Shown here piece by piece: positions 8,641 to 16,009 of a stretch of 42,967 bases of DNA; the stretch's first letter is position 1; each line of letters starts with the position of its first letter. Position numbers and translations under genes: made by a program. The stretch covers positions 1 through 42,967 of the forward strand of contig JAGNDO010000042.1 of NCBI GenBank assembly GCA_018003515.1. Reading direction: 5' to 3'. Below the pieces are notes generated by a model. That model had not been told where the DNA came from. It ran no database searches and worked only from the letters and a program-made list of their open reading frames with translations. The DNA comes from Caldilineaceae bacterium. Its GTDB lineage: Bacteria; Chloroflexota; Anaerolineae; Caldilineales; Caldilineaceae.

Positions 8641-8666
8641 AATTGCTCCGCACTTTCATGTATAGA
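8638..8666 (+). promoter_or_regulatory. Sigma-70-type promoter for the 8726 gene
   Basis: TTGAAT (8638-8643), 17 bases, then TATAGA (8661-8666), 60 bases ahead of the ATG. The -35 hexamer uses the last three bases of the preceding inverted repeat. Confidence 0.55.
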
Positions 8667-8725
8667 CAATTGCCCCCGCTTGTGCCATAATTGGGCCATC
8701 AATTCTACTATGGAGGAAGAGCCAT

Positions 8726-9985
8726 ATGTCCAAGACTTCGATCTACCCAAGTTATGCAGAGTGTGTGACCCTGGTTCTGCGCGAGGCCGACAGCCCCGTC
8801 AGCATGGATGCCCTGCTGGCCGCCGTGGAGTCCATGCGCCCTGTGACCAAGAGCGCCCGGGGTGCCGTCTATCAGGCAATAGGCAAGCTCCATCAGGCCG
8901 TCCCGGTGAGCGAGGGGCACTTTGGCTGGCTTTCGAACCTGCTGCGGGGCAACACTTTCCGCCACACCTTGAGCAAGACCGAACTGCGCCGGGGTGTGAT
9001 CTATCTGGACGAAATGTTGCATACCGTCCTGGCCCCGGATTTTTTCCAGACCCAGCGCATGGATCTGCGGCCCGTGCAACTGACCCTGAACGGCGAGAGC
9101 GCGCCCCTTTCCATCCCCATCACCATTGACCGCAAGGTCTGGGCGCTGAAATTTGGCGAAAGCCTGGCCAAGTGGGTGGACGCGGCCGGCGGCCAGCCCC
9201 AGGACGATGTGATGATCCAGGTGGACGATGCCGAGGCCGGCCGCTTCACCCTGCGCTTGCAGCCCAAAGAGATGCGGGATGCCCAGGCCATGGATCTGCG
9301 CAACTTGGCCGTGGCGATTGTCGCCGAAGAGATTCTGCGTCTGGACCGCAAGCTACGCACCTTCATGCCCGTGTGGGATCTGGTCGCCCTGCTCATCGGC
9401 CAGGGTCTCTTTCAAGATCCCATCCCCCCGGACGAACTGCACCTGATCATGGCCCGCTATAGCACCCTCCGCTATCACCAGGGCCAGGGCTATGCCTTGC
9501 CCGACACGTACAACTCGTTCAACCTGCGGGGCGCGCCCGACGAACGGGCCAGGGCCCCCTTTGACCCCTTCCTCGAACCAGACCCCTCTCTTGTCTTTGG
9601 GCAAGAGTATGGCTACGATGACAATTCGGGCATGGACAACGTCTCCCTGTGGGATGACGAGGATCTGGCCGACGAGGCAGACCTCCTGGACCCGGATGAT
9701 CTGGAAAATCTGCCCTGCCCCGATTATCAAGCCTATCTGGATGTCTACGAAACCCTGGACTTTGACGACACCCCCCTGGGCCACGATGAATATCACCTTC
9801 TGGAGGCTGAACTGGAGGGCTTGGTCAGCCTGGAATACGAGTTCGGCTACCTCATGCCGGACCAAGAGGCCCGCAAGATCCAACTGGGCGAGCGGCTCTT
9901 CATCGACCCGGACAGCATGTACGACAACTTCGGCGACGACATGGACACCTCGGACATGGACGGCCCGCCCTTCTGGGAAAACTAA
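8726..9985 (+). CDS. Unknown protein with N-terminal winged helix and acidic C-terminus
   Basis: 419 aa. The first 75 residues (SYAECVTLVLREADSPVSMDAL, ARGAVYQAIGKLHQAV, HFGWLSNLLRGNTFRHTL) look like a HARE-HTH-type winged helix, so DNA binding is possible; this is a pattern judgement only. The middle (about 100-270) is a mixed alpha/beta region with AVAIVAEEILRLDRKLRTF. The C-terminal third (about 290-419) is strongly acidic, with runs such as DDEDLADEADLLDPDDLE, and could be disordered or mimic nucleic acid. AGGAAGAG precedes the ATG. A promoter lies upstream and a terminator downstream, so it is probably a single-gene transcript. I do not recognise a named family. Confidence 0.85.
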   Translation: MSKTSIYPSYAECVTLVLREADSPVSMDALLAAVESMRPVTKSARGAVYQAIGKLHQAVPVSEGHFGWLSNLLRGNTFRHTLSKTELRRGVIYLDEMLHTVLAPDFFQTQRMDLRPVQLTLNGESAPLSIPITIDRKVWALKFGESLAKWVDAAGGQPQDDVMIQVDDAEAGRFTLRLQPKEMRDAQAMDLRNLAVAIVAEEILRLDRKLRTFMPVWDLVALLIGQGLFQDPIPPDELHLIMARYSTLRYHQGQGYALPDTYNSFNLRGAPDERARAPFDPFLEPDPSLVFGQEYGYDDNSGMDNVSLWDDEDLADEADLLDPDDLENLPCPDYQAYLDVYETLDFDDTPLGHDEYHLLEAELEGLVSLEYEFGYLMPDQEARKIQLGERLFIDPDSMYDNFGDDMDTSDMDGPPFWEN

Positions 9986-10000
9986 CGGGTTCTCTCACCA

Positions 10001-10036
10001 AAAAGGACCGCCGGATCGCTCCGACGGTCCTTTTTT
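10001..10036 (+). terminator. Rho-independent terminator
   Basis: AAGGACCG (10003-10010) pairs with CGGTCCTT around an inner CCGGA...TCCG part, followed by six Ts (10031-10036). It ends the 8726 gene. Confidence 0.85.
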
Positions 10037-10054
10037 CATCCAACCACACTGCCT

Positions 10055-10384
10055 ATGACCACCCACAAACCAGTCAACTGCCGCTATTTCTACGGCGACT
10101 ACTTCCGAGGCAAGGAGAAGGAAGCCTGCCGCCTCCTGGAGTCCACCCCGGGCAGCCGCACGGACTGGAAGCGCAAGCTGTGCGACACCTGCCCCATCCC
10201 CGAACTGCTCCTCACCAGCAGTTGCCGGGATCTGCTCCTGGAAGGCAAAGTCACCAAATCCTTCCTGCGCGAACGGGTGGCGGTCAGCTTCGCCGTCTGC
10301 GTCACCCACATGCTGGACCTGGACGACCCCGCCCACTGCCCCCAATGCGAGGCCGAGTGGAAGGGGAATAAAGGTTCTTTTTGA
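10055..10384 (+). CDS. Small cysteine-rich protein of unknown function
   Basis: 109 aa with eight cysteines: C9, C25, C43, C46, C57, C82, C95 and C98. The two CxxC pairs (CDTC and CPQC) and the CRYFYGDYFRGKE opening suggest a zinc- or iron-sulfur-binding fold. No signal peptide is evident. It begins just after the terminator at 10036 and lacks an obvious ribosome-binding site, so it may be leaderless or weakly translated. It converges on the patatin-like gene with one base between the two stops. Family unknown to me, but the cysteine layout and codon use argue for a real gene. Confidence 0.75.
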   Translation: MTTHKPVNCRYFYGDYFRGKEKEACRLLESTPGSRTDWKRKLCDTCPIPELLLTSSCRDLLLEGKVTKSFLRERVAVSFAVCVTHMLDLDDPAHCPQCEAEWKGNKGSF

Positions 10385-10385
10385 T

Positions 10386-11375
10386 TTACGCACTGGCTTG
10401 GGTGGGCGGATGGTCCGCACCGCCAAGGCCACTTTTTTGTTCATCGGTCTTGGGGGCGGCGGGGACCGTGCGGGCCCACATGCGCCTGGCCCGGTTGCCA
10501 AGCTGGGCCAACACGGACCGGGGTTCCAAGGCGGATTGGGGTCGGTTGCCCGCTTTCGTCGCCAAGAACCCCTGCATGGTTTGATAGCCCGATTCGATCA
10601 TCCGATCCGCCTGGGTGAAGTCCAGATCCCCCGGCGGGTTGGACATGGTCAGGCCGATATAGTGCAGTTTGACCTTGCCGGTCTTCTCGATCAAAAAGAG
10701 ATCATGGTCGGCCTGAAGCCGCAGCATGGTGCTGACGCTGCGCCCCATCACACTCATCACCCCCTTGACCAAACTACCATCCCGCTGGCTTCCATCCGCC
10801 AAATGCAAAGCATAGATCTCCGTCGCCCCCCGTTCCAAGGCCACGCGCAGGGGCAAGGGCGTAATCGTGCCGCCGTCAATATACTGGCGACCGTTCACCT
10901 CCCAGGGCGGGTGCATGGGCGGCAAGGCCGTGCTGGCCATCAGCGCGTCCAAGATGTGATCCCCCGCAACATCCCCAAAGACATGCAGATCCCCGCTCTT
11001 CAAATCCGTGGCCGTGATGAAAAGCCGAAAGGCCGGTGCCGCCGCCAAGGTCTGGGCTGGGGTCGTGCCGGATCGTTGCAGAAAATCGTAGAAATTGCGA
11101 TTGTCATAAAAGCTATCCTTGCGGCTGACAATGCGCCACAACGTCCCCATGCGGCTACCCGGATAGATGTCATCCAGAGTCGTCTCTCGCCACACCTGGG
11201 CCAACTCCTCCACCATCTCGGCGGAGAATTCCCGAGACAAATAGGCCGCGTTCAACGCCCCGGCGGAACAGCCGATCACCATATCGGGCCGGATGCCTCG
11301 CTCCAACAAGGCTTTGACCGCCCCAACCTGCAACGGTCCGCGGTTGCCGCCGCCACTAAAAACAAATGCACGCAT
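10386..11375 (-). CDS. Patatin-like phospholipase
   Basis: 329 aa. Predicted serine acyl-hydrolase with a Ser-Asp dyad. The oxyanion loop is SGGGNRGPLQ (residues 7-16), the nucleophile elbow is GCSAG (S37), and the aspartate is D167 in QYIDGGTITPLP. No signal peptide is visible, so it is probably cytosolic or peripheral on the membrane. The ATG at 11375 has AAGGAG upstream. The C-terminal 30 residues are basic and low in complexity. It is divergent from the riboswitch-led gene at 11785. Natural lipid substrate unknown; a second, distinct patatin-like protein is encoded at 19483. Confidence 0.9.
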   Translation of the reverse strand: MRAFVFSGGGNRGPLQVGAVKALLERGIRPDMVIGCSAGALNAAYLSREFSAEMVEELAQVWRETTLDDIYPGSRMGTLWRIVSRKDSFYDNRNFYDFLQRSGTTPAQTLAAAPAFRLFITATDLKSGDLHVFGDVAGDHILDALMASTALPPMHPPWEVNGRQYIDGGTITPLPLRVALERGATEIYALHLADGSQRDGSLVKGVMSVMGRSVSTMLRLQADHDLFLIEKTGKVKLHYIGLTMSNPPGDLDFTQADRMIESGYQTMQGFLATKAGNRPQSALEPRSVLAQLGNRARRMWARTVPAAPKTDEQKSGLGGADHPPTQASA

Positions 11376-11449
11376 GGGGTCTCCTTTGTGAGATGTGGTG
11401 CGTATCGAGAATCGAGTATCTCGTGCAATACGCAATACGCGCCACGTTA

Positions 11450-11458
11450 TGCTATACT
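11450..11458 (+). promoter_or_regulatory. Extended -10 promoter ahead of the TPP riboswitch
   Basis: TGCTATACT gives an extended -10 whose start point would fall about 10 bases before the riboswitch aptamer. Just upstream (11398-11440) is a small imperfect inverted repeat with ATCGAGTA and AATACGC units, related to those at 6079 and 14178. Confidence 0.5.
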
Positions 11459-11474
11459 TCATCAACAAATCTAT

Positions 11475-11562
<88 letters not shown>

Positions 11563-11578
11563 CTCCGCAAGTTCGTCA

Positions 11579-11607
11579 CGGCATTCCTTCGGGGGTGTCG
11601 TTTTTTT
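11579..11607 (+). terminator. Riboswitch-controlled terminator with TTCG tetraloop
   Basis: A nine-pair stem (11579-11587 with 11592-11600, including three G-T wobbles) closes a TTCG tetraloop and is followed by seven Ts (11601-11607). It lies 16 bases after the aptamer, the expected place for an attenuator. Ligand-bound aptamer should allow this hairpin to form and stop transcription. Confidence 0.8.
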
Positions 11608-11609
11608 AT

Positions 11610-11757
11610 GAGGGGCGAAATGCGAGGGGCGAAATGAGTAAGAAGTAATGAGTAATGTGGTTGACGACGGATCGTCGATTGACAGACCCTTCTCCCAGAC
11701 CACAAAATTACTCATTACTTCTTACTCATTGCCCCTCGCCCCTCGCAATTCGCCCCC
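11610..11757. repeat. Long inverted repeat inside the 5' leader of the thiamine-binding gene
   Basis: Left arm 11610-11661 and right arm 11699-11757 are near reverse complements. The longest exact block is AATGAGTAAGAAGTAATGAG and continues to GTAAT. Arms are tandem units: GAGGGGCGAAATG twice, then GAGTAAG/GAGTAATG. The loop contains GACGACGGATCGTCG. It lies between the riboswitch terminator and the ribosome-binding site. Confidence 0.92.
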
Positions 11758-11784
11758 CATCCAATTGTACCAAGGAGATCAATC

Positions 11785-12873
11785 ATGTTCAAGTCCTATT
11801 TTTCTGTCATCCCCCGATTTGGGGTGATTGTGCTGTTGGCCGGCCTGCTCATGGCCTGCCAGCCTGTCGCGGATCTGCCCACCGGGGGCAACACGGAACC
11901 GGCCACCCTGGTCGTCGCCACCCACAGCTCCTTCGCCGTCAGCGAAGCCGTGATCGCCAGCTTTGAGGCCGAACACAACGCCACCGTGCAGTTTCTGGAT
12001 CTGGGCGACGCCGGCGAGGCCCTCAACAAGATCATCCTGAGCAAGGACGCCCCCCTGGCCGACCTCTTTTACGGCACGGACAACACCTTCCTCAGCCGTG
12101 CCCTGGCCGCGGACATCTTCGTGCCCTATGCCTCACCCAACCTGGCCCACATCCCCGACGAGCTGAAGCTGGACCCGTCAAACCGCCTGCTGCCCGTGGA
12201 CTTCGGCTTCATCAACCTCAACGCCGACCGGGCCTGGTTTGCCGACAAGGGGCTGGCATTGCCCACGACTTTAGCGGATCTGATCGACCCGGCCTACAAG
12301 GGATTGTTGGCCGTGCAGAATCCGGCCACCTCCTCGCCGGGGATGGCTTTTCTGCTGGCCACCATCGGCCATTTTGGGCCGGACGGTTATTTGGACTTCT
12401 GGCGCGCTCTGCGGGAAAATGATGTCCTGATCAGCGACGGCTGGAGCGAAGCCTACTTCGACCACTTCACCGTGGGATCCGGCGGCGCGGGGGATCGGCC
12501 CTTGGTGGTCAGCTACACCACCAGCCCCCCGGCGGATGTGCTCTATGCCGAGGACGGGCGCACAGAACCGGCCAGCGTCAACATCAACCCGCCCACAGGC
12601 ACCTTCCGCCAGATCGAATTTGTGGGCATCTTGCAGGGGGCCAAGCAGCCCGCCTTGGCCCAGGCTTTTGTAGATTTCCTGCTGGACGTGCCCTTCCAAG
12701 AAGACATCCCCCTGCAAATGTTTGTCTATCCCGCCCGCACGGGCGCGGCCCTGCCCGATCTCTTCGTCCAATTTGGCGAAACCCCCACAGACCCGGCCCA
12801 GGTGGATCCCGCTGATATCGAGGCCAACCGGGAAAGTTGGATGAAGGCCTGGACGGAAGTGATGCTGCGTTAA
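11785..12873 (+). CDS. Thiamine-type ABC transporter substrate-binding lipoprotein
   Basis: 362 aa. Signal sequence with lipobox LLMA-C25, so an exported lipid-anchored binding protein. The body resembles ThiB/TbpA-like and Fe(III)-type periplasmic binding proteins: [77 protein letters not shown] and [14 protein letters not shown]. The TPP riboswitch at 11475 argues for thiamine or a thiamine precursor as ligand. AAGGAG lies ahead of the ATG. No permease or ATPase gene follows, so it must use components encoded elsewhere. Confidence 0.92.
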   Translation: MFKSYFSVIPRFGVIVLLAGLLMACQPVADLPTGGNTEPATLVVATHSSFAVSEAVIASFEAEHNATVQFLDLGDAGEALNKIILSKDAPLADLFYGTDNTFLSRALAADIFVPYASPNLAHIPDELKLDPSNRLLPVDFGFINLNADRAWFADKGLALPTTLADLIDPAYKGLLAVQNPATSSPGMAFLLATIGHFGPDGYLDFWRALRENDVLISDGWSEAYFDHFTVGSGGAGDRPLVVSYTTSPPADVLYAEDGRTEPASVNINPPTGTFRQIEFVGILQGAKQPALAQAFVDFLLDVPFQEDIPLQMFVYPARTGAALPDLFVQFGETPTDPAQVDPADIEANRESWMKAWTEVMLR

Positions 12874-12881
12874 CATCAAGC

Positions 12882-12946
12882 TCGTAGTAAGCGCTTCAGC
12901 GCCCTGCGGGACCATGACCCAAAGGGCGCTGAAGCGCTCACTACGA
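12882..12946. repeat. Inverted repeat with GCGCTTCAGCGCC arms
   Basis: Left arm 12882-12905 and right arm 12923-12946 match as reverse complements at 23 of 24 positions around a 17-base loop. Each arm holds a nested palindromic AGCGCTTCAGCGC. It lies just past the binding-protein stop and ends 19 bases before the next ATG, so it may serve as a transcript end. Confidence 0.92.
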
Positions 12947-12965
12947 ACCGAAGGAACCTTTTTCC

Positions 12966-14186
12966 ATGCCCAACCCATCCCAGACCGGCCCCTCCACCGC
13001 CAGCGTCCACGGCGGCAAATCCCGCAAGCCGGGTGATCAGTTGCTGGTCGATCCCATCGTCCACAGCGTCACCTATGCCTTTGACGATACGGCTTCCATG
13101 CTCGACTTTGCCCAAGAGAAGAAGCTGACCGGGGAGAGCGAGCGCATGGACTATGGCCGCTATGACAACCCCACCCGCCGGGCCGCGGAGCGCAAACTGG
13201 CCGCGCTCGAATCCGCCGACGGCAACCCCTACGCAGATATCGACGCCCTCCTCACGGCCAGCGGCATGGCGGCCATCACCGGGCTGTTGCTCACTTTGCT
13301 CAAGGCTGGGGATCATCTGATCGTCACCGAGAGCTGTTATAGCGGCACCCACAGCTTTTGCACCAAGTTTTTGGCCCGTTTCGGGGTCGAGGCCACCCCT
13401 GTCCCCGGCACGGATCTGGCCGCTTACGCTGAGGCGATTCGACCCAACACCCGGCTAATTTTGGCTGAAAGCCCATCCAATCCCTTCAACCGCTGTCTGG
13501 ATCTGGCCGGACTGGCTGACCTTGCCCAAGCCCACGGGCTGATCACCGTGGTGGACAACACCTTCGCCACCCCCTTCAACAGCCGCCCGCTGGATTTGGG
13601 GATCAACTTTGTGGTCCACAGTGTGACCAAATATCTGGCCGGTCACAACGACCTCATGGCCGGTGCCATCATCGGCTCGGCGTGGGAGATGGCTGGGCTG
13701 CGGGGCATCCAGAACGAGTTGGGCATGGTGGCGGACCCGAATACGTGCTACAACATCATCCGCGGGGTGAAGACTTTTGGCCTGCGCATGGCCCGCCACA
13801 ATGCCAACGCCCAGGCCGTGGCCGAATTTTTGGAGGCTCAACCCGGCGTGGAGCGGGTCTGGTACGCGGGCTTGCCCTCCCACCCGGACCACGAGTTGGC
13901 CAAGACGCAGATGAGCGGCTTTGGCGGCGTGGTCAGCTTCGAGCTGGCGGACCACGCCGCGGCCGCCTGCTTTGCCGATGCCCTCACCCTGCCCACCCTG
14001 GCCGGCAGCCTGGGCGGCGTGGACTCGTTGATCCATCAGCCGTGGATCCTCAGCCACTACGAAACACCCCCCGCCGAGCGCGCCCGCCTGGGCATCCGCG
14101 ACGGGCTGATCCGCCTGGCCGTGGGCATTGAGGATACGGCGGATCTGGTGGCGGATTTGGCGCAAGCGTTGACAGCAATCGAGTAA
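12966..14186 (+). CDS. PLP-dependent trans-sulfuration enzyme (Cys/Met metabolism family)
   Basis: 406 aa, the usual length. A cytosolic enzyme of the MetB/MetC/MetY/MegL superfamily. Signatures seen: YGRYDNPTRRAAERKLAALE, LTASGMAAITGLLLTLLKAGDH, AESPSNPFNRCLDL, VVDNTFATPFNSRPLDLG and the PLP lysine in VVHSVTKYLAGHND (K222). The C-terminal half has SLGGVDSLIHQP. Cystathionine gamma-synthase, gamma-lyase, methionine gamma-lyase or O-acetylhomoserine sulfhydrylase cannot be separated by motif. No clear SD sits next to the ATG, although GAAGGAACC is close. The last codons and the stop lie inside the palindrome beginning at 14178. Confidence 0.93.
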   Translation: MPNPSQTGPSTASVHGGKSRKPGDQLLVDPIVHSVTYAFDDTASMLDFAQEKKLTGESERMDYGRYDNPTRRAAERKLAALESADGNPYADIDALLTASGMAAITGLLLTLLKAGDHLIVTESCYSGTHSFCTKFLARFGVEATPVPGTDLAAYAEAIRPNTRLILAESPSNPFNRCLDLAGLADLAQAHGLITVVDNTFATPFNSRPLDLGINFVVHSVTKYLAGHNDLMAGAIIGSAWEMAGLRGIQNELGMVADPNTCYNIIRGVKTFGLRMARHNANAQAVAEFLEAQPGVERVWYAGLPSHPDHELAKTQMSGFGGVVSFELADHAAAACFADALTLPTLAGSLGGVDSLIHQPWILSHYETPPAERARLGIRDGLIRLAVGIEDTADLVADLAQALTAIE

Positions 14187-14245
14187 TGCGTATCGAGTAA
14201 TGAACGTGGTCGACCACGTTCATTACTCGATATGCATTACTCGAT
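14178..14245. repeat. 68-bp near-perfect palindrome overlapping a stop codon
   Basis: Two 34-base halves (14178-14211, 14212-14245) are reverse complements apart from one mismatch and have no spacer. Each half contains ATCGAGTAATG twice. The centre is GTGGTCGACCAC. The stop codon TAA at 14184-14186 of the trans-sulfuration gene lies within the left half. Confidence 0.95.
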
Positions 14246-14265
14246 AAATTCAGAAAGGCTTTCGT

Positions 14266-15462
14266 ATGACCACTGATCTCACCCCCATCCCCAACCCCAA
14301 CACGCTTGGCTTTTCACCTGCCCGCCTAGCCCGCATCCGCCCGGCCATGCAGGGCTATGTGGACGCGGGCAAGCTAGCCGGGGTGCAGACCCTGATCATG
14401 CGCCGGGGCCAGATTGTCCACCACCATTGTGTGGGGATGCGCAATATCGAGGCCGCCCAGCCTCTGACACCGGACACGATCTATCGCATCTATTCCATGA
14501 CCAAGCCCATCACCACCGTGGCCGCGCTCATGCTCTATGAGGAGGGGCAGTTTCACCTCTACGATCCCGTGACCAACTATCTGCCCGCCTTCAAAGATGT
14601 GCAGGTCTGTGAGCGTCCCGGCGTGCTGGGACCGGAACTGGTCAAGCCGTGTACGCCCCTGACTATCCACCACCTGATGACCCACACGGGCGGCCTGAGC
14701 TATGGCTGGTTCGAGGACACGCCCGTGGATGCCCTTTATCGTCAGGCCAGCATTATGGAGGGGAGCATGGCCGAACGGCTGGAAAAGTTGGCCAAGCTGC
14801 CCCTGGTCAGCCATCCCGGCGCGGCGTGGCGGTACAGCGTTTCCACGGATGTGCTGGGCTATTTGGTGGAGGTGATCTCCGGCCAAAGCCTGGGCGATTT
14901 TTTCCAGGAGCGCATCTTCGGGCCGCTGGGCATGACCGACACGGCTTTCCACGTCCCGGCGGCGAAGGTGGATCGCTTCGCCGCGGTCTATGGACCGGGC
15001 ATGCAAGTGGTGGACGCGCCCACATCCGGCCAGTTCACCCGGCCCGACCGCGCCCACAGCGGCGGCGGCGGACTGGTGGGTACCACCGCGGACTATCTGC
15101 GCTTTGCTCAAATGTTGATGAATCAGGGAGCGTTGGACGGGGAACGACTGCTGGGGCGCAAGACCGTGGAACTGATGACCCTGGACCATCTGCCCGATGC
15201 GCTCAAACCAATCTCAATCGGCATTTCGCCCGTGCGGGGATGCGGCTTTGGCCTGGGCGTGCGGGTGCTGGAAGATGTGGCCGCGTCTCAGCGGTCGGGG
15301 AGTGTGGGCGAATTCGGCTGGGGCGGCGCGGCCAACACCGATTTCTGGGTTGACCCCAAAGAGGAGATCATCGGCCTCTTCATGACCCAATTCATGCCCT
15401 CGGACACCTACAACGCCCGCCGAGACTTCCGCAACCTGGTCTATCAAGCCCTGGTGGACTGA
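14266..15462 (+). CDS. Serine hydrolase of the beta-lactamase / class C family
   Basis: 398 aa. The SxxK nucleophile motif is S77-MTK in IYRIYSMTKPITTVAALMLYEEG. The second motif is the WRYSVSTDVLGYLVE segment (a YS-type motif as in EstB-like esterases). A C-terminal FGWGGAANTDFWV takes the place of the KTG-like box. No signal peptide is seen, so it is probably a cytosolic esterase or peptidase-like enzyme, not a drug-resistance enzyme; substrate unknown. GAAAGG precedes the ATG. The stop is directly followed by the palindrome at 15462. Confidence 0.92.
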   Translation: MTTDLTPIPNPNTLGFSPARLARIRPAMQGYVDAGKLAGVQTLIMRRGQIVHHHCVGMRNIEAAQPLTPDTIYRIYSMTKPITTVAALMLYEEGQFHLYDPVTNYLPAFKDVQVCERPGVLGPELVKPCTPLTIHHLMTHTGGLSYGWFEDTPVDALYRQASIMEGSMAERLEKLAKLPLVSHPGAAWRYSVSTDVLGYLVEVISGQSLGDFFQERIFGPLGMTDTAFHVPAAKVDRFAAVYGPGMQVVDAPTSGQFTRPDRAHSGGGGLVGTTADYLRFAQMLMNQGALDGERLLGRKTVELMTLDHLPDALKPISIGISPVRGCGFGLGVRVLEDVAASQRSGSVGEFGWGGAANTDFWVDPKEEIIGLFMTQFMPSDTYNARRDFRNLVYQALVD

Positions 15463-15526
15463 AAATCTCCCAATCTCCCAATCTCTTAATTGCAGCGATT
15501 AAGAGATTGGGAGATTGGGAGATTTT
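15462..15526. terminator. Perfect 29-bp inverted repeat filling a convergent gap, likely bidirectional terminator
   Basis: Arms 15462-15490 and 15498-15526 are exact reverse complements around a seven-base loop. Each arm is built of AATCTCCC units (three partial copies) plus TTAAT. The outer ends are AAAA and TTTT, so both strands end the stem in a T run. It occupies the entire gap between the stops of the serine hydrolase and the opposing glutaredoxin-like gene. Confidence 0.88.
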
Positions 15527-15528
15527 TC

Positions 15529-15801
15529 TTACATCATCGCGCTCAGTTTGGCCGAGAGTTCGGCGGTGCGGGGTTCGGTGAGGGTGCTGCCGTCGGGGAA
15601 GATCAGGGTGGGGACGCTGCGGTAGCCCCGGTTGATGCGCTCTACAATGGCCGCGGCGTCGGGATCGTGGGAGATATTGATCTCGTCGTAGGCCACGCCC
15701 ATGCTGGCCATGACCCGCTTGGCCATCCAGCAATTTGGACACCATTGGGTTGTATACATAATAATCTTTGATTGGTCGCTGGTCTGGCTATTTGTCTGCA
15801 T
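15529..15801 (-). CDS. Glutaredoxin/mycoredoxin-like protein
   Basis: 90 aa thioredoxin-fold disulfide reductase. The active site is C21PNC24 in IIMYTTQWCPNCWMAK. The cis-proline segment YRSVPTLIFPDGSTLTEP is intact. It resembles the Mrx1/NrdH-like glutaredoxins of Actinobacteria and Chloroflexota that act on mixed disulfides; the reducing partner is not deducible here. GGAGAGTAC precedes the ATG at 15801. It is divergent from the FAD/Fe-S oxidoreductase across a region with the C/G-rich repeat at 15841. Confidence 0.9.
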   Translation of the reverse strand: MQTNSQTSDQSKIIMYTTQWCPNCWMAKRVMASMGVAYDEINISHDPDAAAIVERINRGYRSVPTLIFPDGSTLTEPRTAELSAKLSAMM

Positions 15802-15840
15802 GTACTCTCCTCGTTTTCAACTGTTCATCCCCCGCCGCCC

Positions 15841-15903
15841 CCCGGCCCCCAATTCTGGGGGAGGTCATGGACAGTTCCCCCCAAAGTTGGGGGGCTAGGG
15901 GGG
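15841..15903 (-). repeat. C/G-rich dispersed repeat, uninterrupted copy
   Basis: Contains two stems, CCCCCAATTCTGGGGG and CCCCCCAAAGTTGGGGGG. On the - strand it matches the flanks of the 152-bp insertion at 8218-8369, with CAACTTTGG present once. It lies in the gap between the glutaredoxin-like gene and the oxidoreductase. Confidence 0.85.
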
Positions 15904-16009
15904 TGTTACTCTCGGTTTGATGGGTTCTCCCGCCCGCAGGTCGGTCCGGCTGGTCAAGAATAGCACAGATTTCCCTACCGCCAGTATTTATCCTTACCAA
16001 GAGGCTCCC

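Noticed and set aside
8239..8641. Small overlapping frames within the repeat-rich gap
   Set aside because: All lie in the MITE-like element and inverted repeats, with no ribosome-binding sites.
14266..15462. Calling the serine hydrolase a drug-resistance beta-lactamase
   Set aside because: No signal peptide and an esterase-like YS motif with WGG in place of KTG; the family has many non-lactamase members.
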